Source of the DNA: Lachnospiraceae bacterium
GTDB lineage: Bacteria > Bacillota_A > Clostridia > Lachnospirales > Lachnospiraceae
NCBI GenBank assembly: GCA_021770615.1
Contig: JAETQR010000022.1
Location: forward strand, 6,770 to 70,769
Direction: 5' to 3'
DNA length: 64,000 nucleotides
The notes beneath the pieces were generated by a model. The model was not told where the DNA came from. It worked only from the letters and a program-made list of their open reading frames with translations, and ran no database searches. The position numbers were made by a program, and so were the translations under genes. Shown piece after piece: positions 50,933 through 60,288 of the stretch. Each line of letters opens with the position of its first letter. The stretch's first letter is position 1.

Positions 50933-52986
50933 CAGTCAGCAACCCTCTTAAACGTAACATTGTAAGTCGCCACCTTGACACCGTCACGGTATACGGTCAG
51001 CTCACCCTGATTGGCACTGGTTCCCTCAATGTCATCAAGTGAATATGGAAAATCGTGATATCCCAGCGAGACCTCTCTGACTGTGACCGGGCTTGCCCCC
51101 GACTGTGTGAGGACAAATTTAAACATCGCCGCCGGATCCGTCTCATATTCAAACGGATTCGAAATCGTCACAGAACCTTTATACGTATACGTCTGTTCCT
51201 CACCAAGGCTTAAGGTCACATCAATACTCGTTCCCTCTTCTACCTGTTTGCCCCTTGCCACACTCTGTACACATACCCTGTTTTTCTGGGTCGAAGAATA
51301 ATTCTTTGTCTCGTTTCCATATTTAAGCCCGACTGCCTGAAGTGCCTTTTTGGCCTCACTTCTTGTCATACCAAGCAGATTTGGCACAGCTACCATCTTC
51401 GTCTCTTCACCCAGACTTGGATAGATCGTGATCGTTGCACCCTTATCTGCCTTCTTTCCAGCTGCCGGTTTCGTATAGGCAACTTTTCCTTTTTCCTGAC
51501 TGCTGTAGACGTCTTCTCCCTGCTTTACAGAAAATCCCTGTTCCTGCAGTTTCGTGATCGCATCCGTCATCGTATCACCACTTGTATCCGGTACACTGAT
51601 CTGTTCGATACCGGTACTCACGACAAGCTCAATGGAAGATCCTTTTTTCACTGTAGTTCCCGCCTCCGGATTCGTCCGGATGACTCTTCCCTCATCAATA
51701 ACATCTGAAGCCTCTTCCACAACCGTATACTTAATATCCTCATTTCCGAGTTCCACGATGACACTGTCCTTCAACTGATCCGAAAAATCAGGAAGAACAT
51801 ACTCGCCGTCTCCGGCAGCTCCCGGTGTCGCTGTAGCACTGACCGTTGTATTGTTATCATCTGTTGCATCATTCGATGCGCTTCCCCACAGACCGATAAA
51901 TCTTCCAAGCATATAGATCACCACAAGACCGATGATGATCGCCACAGCGATACTTCCAAAGACAAGGGCTTTTTCTAACTTCGGATCTACATCCGATTTA
52001 CTTTCTTCCTCGTCCATATCCTCGGCATCTTCCTCTTTTGACGTATAACCGTTAACCGGTGGCTTTGCACTGCGGGAAGCATTTTTTAACGTATTCACAT
52101 CATCCTTTGACATAAAAATGGTCCCCCCATTTTCATACAGATTTCCGATCACCCCATAATCCCCGCTCGGATCCTGAAGAAACATCTTCAGATCTGCAAT
52201 CAGATCCGCCGCCGAAGCATAACGGAGCTCCGTCTTTTTCTGCATACATTTATTTACAATATTACTTAATCCCTTTGGAATCGTGCCATCCATAGCTGCT
52301 AAAGGCGTTGCGTCCTCCTGGATATGAGCAAGTGCGATCGCCACTGCACTTTCCCCGGTAAACGGAAGCGTTCCGCTAAGCATCTCATACATCGTCACAC
52401 CCAGCGAATAGACGTCGCTTTTCTCATCACTGTAGCCGCCTCTTGCCTGCTCCGGTGAAATATAATGCACCGATCCCATCGCATTTGCTGTGATCGTATT
52501 GGAGCTGGCCGCCTTAGCGATCCCAAAATCAGTCACCTTTGCCGTACCATCTCTGGCAATCAGAATATTCTGCGGTTTGATATCCCGGTGAATGATATTA
52601 TTCCGGTGAGCCGCATCGAGTCCGTTTGCGATCTGAAGCGAAATACCGACTGCCTCTTTCACCGTAAGTTTTCCTTTTTCCTCAATATATTTCTTTAATG
52701 TAATACCATCGATCAACTCCATAACGATATAATACATACCGTTTTCTTCCCCGACATCATAAATACCAACAATATTGGGATGTGACATACAGGCTACCGC
52801 CTGCGCTTCTCCACGGAATTTCGTAACAAATTTGGTATCTTCACTATATTCCTGTTTCAAAATCTTAATCGCGACAAAACGGTTAAGACGATGGCATTTT
52901 GCACGGAATACATCTGCCATCCCCCCACTTCCGACTTTTTCCAGTATTTCATACCTGTCGCTGATTATGGTTCCTACACTTACCAA
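50932..52986 (-). CDS. prkC: Membrane Ser/Thr protein kinase with PASTA domains
   Basis: A 684-residue kinase. The start is TTG 52986, because GGAGG lies 8 bases upstream and it gives the normal beginning VSVGTIISDRYEILEKVG. The kinase domain has GSGGMADVFRAK, VAIKILK, the HRDIKPQNI loop and DFGIA. One membrane helix (about 345-365) leads to three extracellular PASTA repeats (about 405-600) and an Ig-like end. PASTA domains bind peptidoglycan fragments; the kinase responds to cell-wall state and germination signals. The partner phosphatase gene lies upstream. Confidence 0.94.
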   Translation of the reverse strand: MVSVGTIISDRYEILEKVGSGGMADVFRAKCHRLNRFVAIKILKQEYSEDTKFVTKFRGEAQAVACMSHPNIVGIYDVGEENGMYYIVMELIDGITLKKYIEEKGKLTVKEAVGISLQIANGLDAAHRNNIIHRDIKPQNILIARDGTAKVTDFGIAKAASSNTITANAMGSVHYISPEQARGGYSDEKSDVYSLGVTMYEMLSGTLPFTGESAVAIALAHIQEDATPLAAMDGTIPKGLSNIVNKCMQKKTELRYASAADLIADLKMFLQDPSGDYGVIGNLYENGGTIFMSKDDVNTLKNASRSAKPPVNGYTSKEEDAEDMDEEESKSDVDPKLEKALVFGSIAVAIIIGLVVIYMLGRFIGLWGSASNDATDDNNTTVSATATPGAAGDGEYVLPDFSDQLKDSVIVELGNEDIKYTVVEEASDVIDEGRVIRTNPEAGTTVKKGSSIELVVSTGIEQISVPDTSGDTMTDAITKLQEQGFSVKQGEDVYSSQEKGKVAYTKPAAGKKADKGATITIYPSLGEETKMVAVPNLLGMTRSEAKKALQAVGLKYGNETKNYSSTQKNRVCVQSVARGKQVEEGTSIDVTLSLGEEQTYTYKGSVTISNPFEYETDPAAMFKFVLTQSGASPVTVREVSLGYHDFPYSLDDIEGTSANQGELTVYRDGVKVATYNVTFKRVAD

Positions 52987-53082
52987 AATAAATTCCTCCA
53001 TTCTGTCATATCTGAACACTCATCCGTAATCTCTTCCTCTGTTTGAAATGCTGAATGCAGCACTCCCTCTGTCAGCCCCGTA

Positions 53083-53805
53083 TCATATCCGGATCAAAAC
53101 AACACTGATATTGTCTTTTCCCCCGGCATCATTTGCCTCTTTCACCAGCTGCTCTCCTGTCATTTTCATATCATTTTTATTGGTTCTTATGATATCCTCG
53201 ATCTTTTCATCTTCAAGCATATTGGATAATCCGTCTGAACATAACAAAAGCACGTCCCCTTCGTTCACTTCAATTTCAAAGCAGTCTGCCTTTACTTCTC
53301 TGTTTGTACCAAGAGCCCGTGTAATAATATTTTTATTGGGATGTGTACGCATATCCTCCTTATGGAGTTTCCCTGACTGGACCATTTCCTCAACCAGAGA
53401 ATGGTCTATTGTCACCTGCCGGAGAGTATCCTTATACACATACAAGCGCGAATCTCCTACATTCACAATGTAGGCCGTATCTCCCAACACCACCGCAGCA
53501 ACGATCGTCGTCCCCATTCCATTCAGGGATTTGTCGCTAAAAGAAGCTTCAAAAACCTTTTCATTCGCAGAAGCGACCGCCTGCTCAAAAATTCCGATCG
53601 GTGTTACCTTTGTACTTTTTTCAATCTGTGAGACGACCTCCTCCACACACATCCGTGAAGCAGTATCCCCTGCATTGTGGCCTCCCATACCATCCGCCAC
53701 AATAAACAGATTTGGGAAACTTCCAACTGCACATTCCCTGCAAAACACATAGTCCTGATTTGCATTTCTTGTGCGTCCCGTATCTGTTATAGAAAATGTT
53801 TGCAC
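53083..53805 (-). CDS. prpC: PP2C-type Ser/Thr phosphatase
   Basis: A 240-residue PPM phosphatase that reverses PrkC. Start GTG 53805, with GGAGGT 6 bases upstream. Metal-binding motifs are TRNANQDYVF, IVADGMGGHNAGD, LLLCSDGLSNML and GKDNISVVLI. It is next to prkC, as in most Firmicutes. Confidence 0.94.
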   Translation of the reverse strand: MQTFSITDTGRTRNANQDYVFCRECAVGSFPNLFIVADGMGGHNAGDTASRMCVEEVVSQIEKSTKVTPIGIFEQAVASANEKVFEASFSDKSLNGMGTTIVAAVVLGDTAYIVNVGDSRLYVYKDTLRQVTIDHSLVEEMVQSGKLHKEDMRTHPNKNIITRALGTNREVKADCFEIEVNEGDVLLLCSDGLSNMLEDEKIEDIIRTNKNDMKMTGEQLVKEANDAGGKDNISVVLIRI

Positions 53806-53951
53806 AGTTTGACCTCCTTAGTCCAAGTTAGCCGGTTCCGCAAACTCATTACGCAACTGACTACAGGATTAACCACACTAGCTATTTTAACACAACATAC
53901 AAAAAAGGGCAAGCAATAAGTAATGTCACCCACGGAAATCGTGAATACCAC

Positions 53952-54998
53952 TTACCTTTGCACAGAATCCTCCATAAACTTATTTCTCAACTGACCACAG
54001 GCAGCATTGATATCGCTTCCCATCTCTCTGCGTACCGTAACATTGATCCTGTTTTTTTCAAGCACTTTCTTAAACTCTTTTATATTCTCTTCTCTGGATC
54101 GCCTGGTCTCCCTCTCCCTGACTTCATTTAACGGAATCAGATTGATATGACAGTTCATTCCCCTGCACCGTCTCACAAGCTCCATCGCATGAGCTCTCTG
54201 ATCGTTTACTCCATTGATCATACTGTACTCAAACGTGATCCTTCTCCCTGTATATTCAATATATTCCTGACAGACAGAAAAAATCTCATCGATGCTGTAT
54301 TTATTTGCCACCGGCATCGTTTTCCTGCGGATCTCATCATTTGGCGCATGCAGACTGACTGCCAGTGTAATCTGAAATTTCTCCTGCATAAGATCCCGCA
54401 TCTTATCCACCAGCCCACAGGTCGAAACCGTTATATTCCGCTGGCTGATGCATATCCCCTTCTCATCTGACAAAAGCCGGATAAACCGGATCAGATTTTC
54501 ATAATTATCAAGTGGCTCACCCATCCCCATAACGATCACATTGGAAACACGCTCCCCTGTCTCCCTCTGTATCTCATAAATCTGGGACAGCATCTCTCCG
54601 GCGCTCAGATTCCTCTCCAGCCCTTTTAAAGTAGATGCACAAAACGTGCATCCCATGCGGCATCCAACCTGCGAAGAAATACACACGCTGTTCCCGTGAT
54701 GATATTTCATCCACACGCTCTCCACCACATTTCCATCTTCCAGTAAAAATAAATATTTTGCCGTGTCCCCCACTCTGGAAACCTGCTTTTTTGCGATCTG
54801 TACCCCGGAGATCACATATTTTTCCGCCAGTTCTTCCCTGAATTTTTTCGGAAGATTCCCCATTTCATCAAACGACGTCACCTGTTTGTTATGTACCCAC
54901 TCAAAGAGCTGCTTCCCCCGGAATGCCTTTTCCCCGCACTCCCCGGCAAGCGTAATCATCTCTTCTACCGTAAAACTCCGTAAATCCATTTGTTTCAT
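53952..54998 (-). CDS. rlmN: Dual-specificity 23S rRNA/tRNA adenine-C2 methyltransferase
   Basis: A 348-residue radical SAM enzyme that methylates A2503 of 23S rRNA and A37 of some tRNAs. The cluster motif is CRMGCTFCAST, followed by NVIVMGMGEPLDN; Cys residues near the C-terminus (NAACGQLRNKF) and centre fit the two catalytic Cys of RlmN. I use ATG 54998 (GGGAGAT upstream) rather than the much longer frame from 55085. Confidence 0.94.
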   Translation of the reverse strand: MKQMDLRSFTVEEMITLAGECGEKAFRGKQLFEWVHNKQVTSFDEMGNLPKKFREELAEKYVISGVQIAKKQVSRVGDTAKYLFLLEDGNVVESVWMKYHHGNSVCISSQVGCRMGCTFCASTLKGLERNLSAGEMLSQIYEIQRETGERVSNVIVMGMGEPLDNYENLIRFIRLLSDEKGICISQRNITVSTCGLVDKMRDLMQEKFQITLAVSLHAPNDEIRRKTMPVANKYSIDEIFSVCQEYIEYTGRRITFEYSMINGVNDQRAHAMELVRRCRGMNCHINLIPLNEVRERETRRSREENIKEFKKVLEKNRINVTVRREMGSDINAACGQLRNKFMEDSVQR

Positions 54999-55089
54999 TC
55001 TGATCTCCCTTGTTTCGTTTTCACAAATAAAACCACCGCAAAGCCCCCCTCTATAAAATAACACTTGTGAAACCAGTGAAAGCAAGGCT

Positions 55090-55225
55090 GGCGGTATGGT
55101 GGGGTTCCCTTTTTACAACCTTCCAAACCCGCTGGTACTTAAACAGCGTATTTTGCTGTTTTTGTACCACTGCGTGGTTTGGCGAGCGAAAGCGTGTTGT
55201 AAAAAGGGAACCCCACCAGCCCGCC
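55090..55225. repeat. 136-bp nested imperfect palindrome between rsmB and rlmN
   Basis: A perfect 22-bp inverted repeat (55098-55119 with 55196-55217; arm begins GGTGGGGTTCCC) is extended outward by GGCGG/CCGCC. Inside are nested pairs CCAAACC/GGTTTGG, TGGTAC/GTACCA and AACAGC/GCTGTT. The whole would fold as one long hairpin in RNA or a cruciform in DNA. It may be a MITE-like repeat or a processing and terminator structure. Confidence 0.85.
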
Positions 55226-55240
55226 CCCTTTTTCACCTTT

Positions 55241-56620
55241 TCACACCTTCTCAAATCTCGCCACAAAAAACCCGTCCCCCTTATGGATCCCCGGCAGGAT
55301 CTGCAGCATCCCGGCCTTCGTCATCTTATTCTTAAGTCCCTCCGGAAGATACTCATCAATGCCCACCGCCTTAAATGGCAGTTCTTCCACGATCCACTCT
55401 GCATTTTCCTCATTTTCTGCGGGATTTACCGTACATGTGCTATAAATAAGTGTCCCGCCGGGCTTTAACATCTTCTCTGCCCCTGCCACGATCTCTCTCT
55501 GGAGTTTCCTCAGACTGGCCGCATGTTTCATGGCTTCATATTTGATCTCCGGCTTTCTGCCGATAACGCCGATTCCGGAGCAGGGTACATCTGCGATGAT
55601 AACATCCGCTTTTTCGTACCATTCTTCATCCAAGGCAGTTGCATCCCATATTTTTATCCCGATATTTTCTACGCCTAATCTCTCGGCATTTTCCCGTATT
55701 TTTATAATCTTTTTTTCCGAGACATCCCTTGCGCTGACAAACCCTTTTCCTTTTAACCGGTCCACCGCATGAAACGTTTTCCCGCCCGGACTGCTGCATA
55801 CATCCACTACTACATCACCCGGTTTTATCCCGGAGACGAGAACCGGAAGCATGGAACTGACATCCTGTACGATAAAATGCCCTTCCCGAAATCCCGGAAG
55901 TGCGTCCACCCGGTCAAAATTCTGAATCTGAAAAACACCTTCCATATACCCGCATGGCTGTACGAGAACTCCGGCCGACATTAATTCCTCTTTCACCTGG
56001 CCGGCACTGGCATTCATCGTCTGCACCCGGATCGTCACCGGACTGTCCTCATAAAACGATGCCGCTATTTTCTCGGTTGTTCTTCTCCCATAGGCATCGG
56101 TCAACATGTCCACAAGTTCTTCCGGCATGGAATACAAAAAAGACAACCGTTGCTTCTCCGTCCGCATATCGGCAAGTAATTCTTTCTCTAATACGTCTGC
56201 ATCTGTCCTCGCCAGATTCCTCAGTACCCCGTTTACGACTCCTGACAGATTCTGATATTTTTTCTTTTTGGCCAGTTTCACCATCTCATTACAGGTCGCA
56301 GACTCCGGCACCGAATCCATATACAGGATCTCATAAGCTCCCATGCGAAGGATTGTCCGGATCACTGGTCTCATCTTTTTCATTGGCGTTTTTAAAAAAT
56401 GGTCCAGCATGGCGTCTAATTCCAAGGCCCGCTCGATGGTCCCATAAGAAAGCCGGCGCACAAAACTTTTTTCCTGCTTTGTAAACGCCATCTTCCGGAC
56501 TTCTCCTGATGCCCCATGGCCTCCCGCCGGTTCTCTCTCTACCGCTCTGTGAAACCATTCATCACTGTGCTCTCCATTTTCAAGCACCCCGTAGACGATG
56601 TCAAAAGCAATCCCTCTCAC
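55241..56620 (-). CDS. rsmB: 16S rRNA cytosine-C5 methyltransferase
   Basis: A 459-residue enzyme methylating C967 of 16S rRNA. An N-terminal NusB-like domain (RRLSYGTIERALELDAML) is followed by the SAM domain, with DVCSSPGGKTFHA, ADVPCSGIGVIGRKPE (catalytic Cys in PCSG) and YSTCTVNPAENE with the second Cys. The start is GTG 56620, AGGAG upstream, overlapping the fmt stop by four bases. Confidence 0.94.
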   Translation of the reverse strand: MRGIAFDIVYGVLENGEHSDEWFHRAVEREPAGGHGASGEVRKMAFTKQEKSFVRRLSYGTIERALELDAMLDHFLKTPMKKMRPVIRTILRMGAYEILYMDSVPESATCNEMVKLAKKKKYQNLSGVVNGVLRNLARTDADVLEKELLADMRTEKQRLSFLYSMPEELVDMLTDAYGRRTTEKIAASFYEDSPVTIRVQTMNASAGQVKEELMSAGVLVQPCGYMEGVFQIQNFDRVDALPGFREGHFIVQDVSSMLPVLVSGIKPGDVVVDVCSSPGGKTFHAVDRLKGKGFVSARDVSEKKIIKIRENAERLGVENIGIKIWDATALDEEWYEKADVIIADVPCSGIGVIGRKPEIKYEAMKHAASLRKLQREIVAGAEKMLKPGGTLIYSTCTVNPAENEENAEWIVEELPFKAVGIDEYLPEGLKNKMTKAGMLQILPGIHKGDGFFVARFEKV

Positions 56621-57546
56621 AATTTTTCTCCTGTTTCAATCTTCATGCCACGCAAAAAGTCCCCGGCCGGCATTCTCTTTTTTCCCTCAAGCTGAACTTC
56701 ACATAAGTTTAAAAGACCGTCTCCTGTCTGGATACTGAAACTATCTTTTGACACTTCCGCCACCGTGCCACAGTCAAATTCCGTATTCCGCCTGACAACC
56801 TGCGCCTTCCATACCTTAAGCATCTTTCCACGGAAATACGTATAGGTGCCTGGCCACGAATTCAGACCCCTCACATACCGTTCCAGTTTCTCCGCATCCC
56901 ATGAAAAATCCATCTTCCCGGTCTCTTTCGTAAGCATTTTCGCATACGTACTCTTTTCATCCTCCTGCGGAACCGGTTTTAGCGTACCATTTCCCGCCTG
57001 CTCGAGCGTCTCTAAAAGAAGAGGGCCTCCAAGTTCCGATAACCGTTCAAAAAGGCTCTCTCCTGTCTCGTCCGGATCGATCACAAACTCCTTTTTCAGG
57101 AGAATATCACCGGTATCCAGTCCGGCATCCATCTGCATCGTTGTCACGCCGGTCTTTTCATCCCCTTCTAAGATCGACCACTGGATCGGGGCTGCTCCCC
57201 TCCACCTCGGAAGCAGGGAGGCATGGACATTGATGCAGCCAAAACGGGGCAGTTCCAATATTTCCTTTGACAAGATCTGGCCAAATGCCACAACAACGAT
57301 GACGTCACAGGAAATCCCCCGGAGAATCTCTACAAATGCGCTGTCTTTTACCCGTTCCGGGGTATATACCGGGATATCATTTGCCACTGCCAGTTTCTTC
57401 ACCGGGGTAAAGACCGGTTTCCCGCTTCTCCCTCTGGCTTTATCCGGCTGTGTGACCACAGCGCTCACCGTATGTTTTTCTGAGTCTAAAAGTGCCTGAA
57501 GCACGGGCACCGCAAAATCCGGCGTCCCCATAAATATTACATTCAT
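56617..57546 (-). CDS. fmt: Methionyl-tRNA formyltransferase
   Basis: A 309-residue enzyme that formylates initiator Met-tRNA with 10-formyl-tetrahydrofolate. It has VIFMGTPDFAVPVL, the INVHASLLPRWRGAAPI catalytic region (Asn, His) and MQMDAGLDTGDIL with the Asp. The start is one base after the def stop, so it is in the same operon as def, the enzyme that later removes the formyl group. Confidence 0.96.
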   Translation of the reverse strand: MNVIFMGTPDFAVPVLQALLDSEKHTVSAVVTQPDKARGRSGKPVFTPVKKLAVANDIPVYTPERVKDSAFVEILRGISCDVIVVVAFGQILSKEILELPRFGCINVHASLLPRWRGAAPIQWSILEGDEKTGVTTMQMDAGLDTGDILLKKEFVIDPDETGESLFERLSELGGPLLLETLEQAGNGTLKPVPQEDEKSTYAKMLTKETGKMDFSWDAEKLERYVRGLNSWPGTYTYFRGKMLKVWKAQVVRRNTEFDCGTVAEVSKDSFSIQTGDGLLNLCEVQLEGKKRMPAGDFLRGMKIETGEKL

Positions 57547-57547
57547 C

Positions 57548-58033
57548 CTATTCGCCTTCCTCTGTCTCTGTCACATCCACAAGCTCACCCTCTACCTTGT
57601 CTACGTAAAGCTGTCCATCCAGATGCTCGACCTCATGGATCAAAGCCCTTGCCAAAAGCTCCTCCCCCTCGATCTCAAACTCATTCATATCCATATCAAG
57701 GGCCTTCACGCGGACAATGTTGGGTCTCGTCACGATGCCTGCTTTTCCCGGCACGCTTAAACACCCCTCACTTCCTCTCTGCTCTCCCTCCGTATGAGTG
57801 ATCACAGGATTAATGAGAATGATCGGATCATTCTGCTCTGCTGTCACATCAATGACAGCGATCCGTTTGAGGACACCAACCTGGGGAGCGGCAAGTCCTA
57901 CTCCATCTGCCTCATACATCGTCTCAAGCATATCCTGTATCAGTTCTTTTGTTTTGTCAGTCATTTCTTTTACTTCTTTGGCATGTTTGTATAAAATCTC
58001 ATCACCAATTTCCCGTATATTTCTAAGCGCCAT
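57548..58033 (-). CDS. def: Peptide deformylase
   Basis: A 161-residue metal enzyme removing N-terminal formyl groups. The three motifs are GVGLAAPQVG, EGCLSVPG (metal Cys) and ALIHEVEHLDGQLY, where HEVEH replaces the common HExxH form HELDH. An acidic C-terminal tail (TETEEGE) follows. Confidence 0.96.
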   Translation of the reverse strand: MALRNIREIGDEILYKHAKEVKEMTDKTKELIQDMLETMYEADGVGLAAPQVGVLKRIAVIDVTAEQNDPIILINPVITHTEGEQRGSEGCLSVPGKAGIVTRPNIVRVKALDMDMNEFEIEGEELLARALIHEVEHLDGQLYVDKVEGELVDVTETEEGE

Positions 58034-58062
58034 TTTGTTACCTCCTATATTACAAAATTAAT

Positions 58063-60288
58063 TTAATCCAAAGCATACTGTATATAACATCCATATTTTT
58101 CCGGTTCGGTTTCCTTATTGATAAAATCCTTCACCTGGACCGCCGTTTCAAGCTGTTCCGCCTTCACGTATAAAACATACCGGAACCGGTCCTTGATCCG
58201 TTTTACGAGACCGGGCGCCGGGCCGATCAATGTGATCTGTGTCCCAAATCTGTGCCGGATCGCCTGCACGGCCTCTTCCATGCATTTCTGCCCGCACTCC
58301 CTGTCTTCTGAGAGCATGCTCACCGAAAGCATCGTACAATATGGCGGATATTTCATCAGCCTGCGGTAGGCAAGTTCATTTTCATAAAAGGATGCCGCAT
58401 TTTGCGAAGCGACACTTTCGATCACATAATGCTCCGGCTTATAGGTCTGTATGACCACCTCGCCAGGCCGGTCTCCCCGGCCGGCCCTTCCACTTGCCTG
58501 CATCAAAAGCTGAAATGTCCGCTCACCGCTCTGGTAATCGTTTTCAAACATACTCATATCCGCAGCCAGCGCCGCCACAAGCGTGACATTGGGAAAATCA
58601 TGCCCCTTCACGATCATCTGCGTTCCGATGAGGATATCCGCCTTTCCCTCACGAAACTCTGACAATACCGCCTCATGGCCGTGTTTTCCGGAAGTCGTAT
58701 CCGCATCCATGCGAAGAACCCTTGCCTGTGGAAAAAGCCTTTGCAGCATTTCCTCCACCTTCTGTGTCCCAAGGCCAAAGGCCGCAATATACGGTGAGCC
58801 GCATTCCGGACATTTTTCCGGCATCCTTACCGCATGTCCGCAATAATGGCAAACGAGCGTATCGACATCCCCGGTATGGTTCCGGTGGGCTGTCATGGAC
58901 ACATCACAATGAGGACATTGTAACACAGTTCCGCAATTTCTACAAGAAACAAACCCCGCATATCCCCTGCGGTTAATAAATAACATCATCTGTTCCCCTC
59001 TCTGCAGGCACTCTCCCATCTTCTCCTGCAGGAGGCGGCTGAATACCGAACGGTTTTTCGCCCTCAGTTCCTCCCGGAGATCCACCACATGGATGTCCGG
59101 CAGTCTGGCATCCCCGGCACGCTTTGTGAGACGATACATTTTATACCTTCCCTCACTGGCGGCCAGATAGCTTTTCACCGAAGGAGTCGCTGAGCCAAAT
59201 ACCACGCTCGCCCCCGAGAGCTCTGCCCGGTAAAGCGCCACCTCATCACTGTGATACCTTGGTGTGCCTTCACTGATATAACTTCCTTCGTGTTCCTCGT
59301 CGATCAGGATGGCACCCAGCCGCTCAAACGGTGCAAACAACGCAGAACGGGGGCCGATCATAATGTCCACATCTCCCTTTTTTGCCCTCTCATACTGGTC
59401 ATATCTCTCTCCCTCGGAAAGTCTCGAATGCATAACAGACACCCTGTCTCCAAACCGTGCCTGAAACCGGCTGACCGTCTGAAACGTCAGTGCGATCTCC
59501 GGGATGAGCATGATCGCCTGTCTGCCGCTTTTTAAAACGGTTTCGAGCAACTTCATATATACTTCTGTTTTTCCGCTTCCGGTGATCCCGTACAAAAGAT
59601 ACGGCCTTCGTATCCCCTGCCGATAGTCCCTGGAAAAATCTTCCACAATCTGCTTCTGCTCTTCATTTAATACCGGCGGAACCTCTTTAGGTCCCGCTGA
59701 GACTTCCAATGGGTTCCGGTACTTTCTCGCCTTTGTCACATACAGGATCCCCTCTTTGACAAGCCCGTCGACTACCGGTTTTTTCACCCGGTATTTGACG
59801 TCTGCAAGCTTTCCTGTCATCGTGCCGCCTTCTTTTAGCATCCCCTGCAGAAGTCTTGCTTTCGCCACATAATGTTTTCTCTCATATTCATGCATGATAT
59901 CCACAATGGTTCTTTCATCCACAGCAAAATTAAGCCAGTGTTCCTCCACTGACTTAATCTTCTTCCGGATCGGCAGCACCGTCTTTAACGCCTCATTCAT
60001 CGTAGAGCCGTAACGGTCGCGGATGAATCCGGCGATCTCAAGAAGCTGTCCCTCTACGGATACCTGTTTTTTCTCCACCCCGAGGATGTCCTTGATCTTT
60101 GTCACATCAAAAGCCGGCTTCTCTGTGACGCCGATCACAAATCCCTTTAATACCCGGTTTCCCCTCCCGAAAGGAACCCGGACAGGCGTCCCTGTTCTGA
60201 CTGATTCCTCAAGTCTTTCCGGAATACGGTACTGATAGGTCCGGTCAAGGGCCTCCACGCTGATATCCACGATTATATCTGCATACAC
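58063..60288 (-). CDS. priA: Primosomal replication restart helicase
   Basis: A 741-residue superfamily 2 helicase. It begins YADIIVDISVEALDRTYQYR (3' DNA-binding domain), then Walker A LLYGITGSGKTEVYMKLL, the DEEH box LIDEEHEGSY, and paired zinc-binding Cys (CRNCGTVLQCPHCDVS, CHYCGHAVRMPEKCPECGSP). Helicase motifs near IGTQMIVKGHDFPNVT are intact. The start is GTG 60288, overlapping the murF stop TAG by one base. PriA reloads the replisome at stalled forks. Confidence 0.95.
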   Translation of the reverse strand: MYADIIVDISVEALDRTYQYRIPERLEESVRTGTPVRVPFGRGNRVLKGFVIGVTEKPAFDVTKIKDILGVEKKQVSVEGQLLEIAGFIRDRYGSTMNEALKTVLPIRKKIKSVEEHWLNFAVDERTIVDIMHEYERKHYVAKARLLQGMLKEGGTMTGKLADVKYRVKKPVVDGLVKEGILYVTKARKYRNPLEVSAGPKEVPPVLNEEQKQIVEDFSRDYRQGIRRPYLLYGITGSGKTEVYMKLLETVLKSGRQAIMLIPEIALTFQTVSRFQARFGDRVSVMHSRLSEGERYDQYERAKKGDVDIMIGPRSALFAPFERLGAILIDEEHEGSYISEGTPRYHSDEVALYRAELSGASVVFGSATPSVKSYLAASEGRYKMYRLTKRAGDARLPDIHVVDLREELRAKNRSVFSRLLQEKMGECLQRGEQMMLFINRRGYAGFVSCRNCGTVLQCPHCDVSMTAHRNHTGDVDTLVCHYCGHAVRMPEKCPECGSPYIAAFGLGTQKVEEMLQRLFPQARVLRMDADTTSGKHGHEAVLSEFREGKADILIGTQMIVKGHDFPNVTLVAALAADMSMFENDYQSGERTFQLLMQASGRAGRGDRPGEVVIQTYKPEHYVIESVASQNAASFYENELAYRRLMKYPPYCTMLSVSMLSEDRECGQKCMEEAVQAIRHRFGTQITLIGPAPGLVKRIKDRFRYVLYVKAEQLETAVQVKDFINKETEPEKYGCYIQYALD

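Noticed and set aside
55051..55266. Open frames crossing the long palindrome
   Set aside because: Both strands stay open because of the symmetric sequence; no ribosome site and no protein-like composition.
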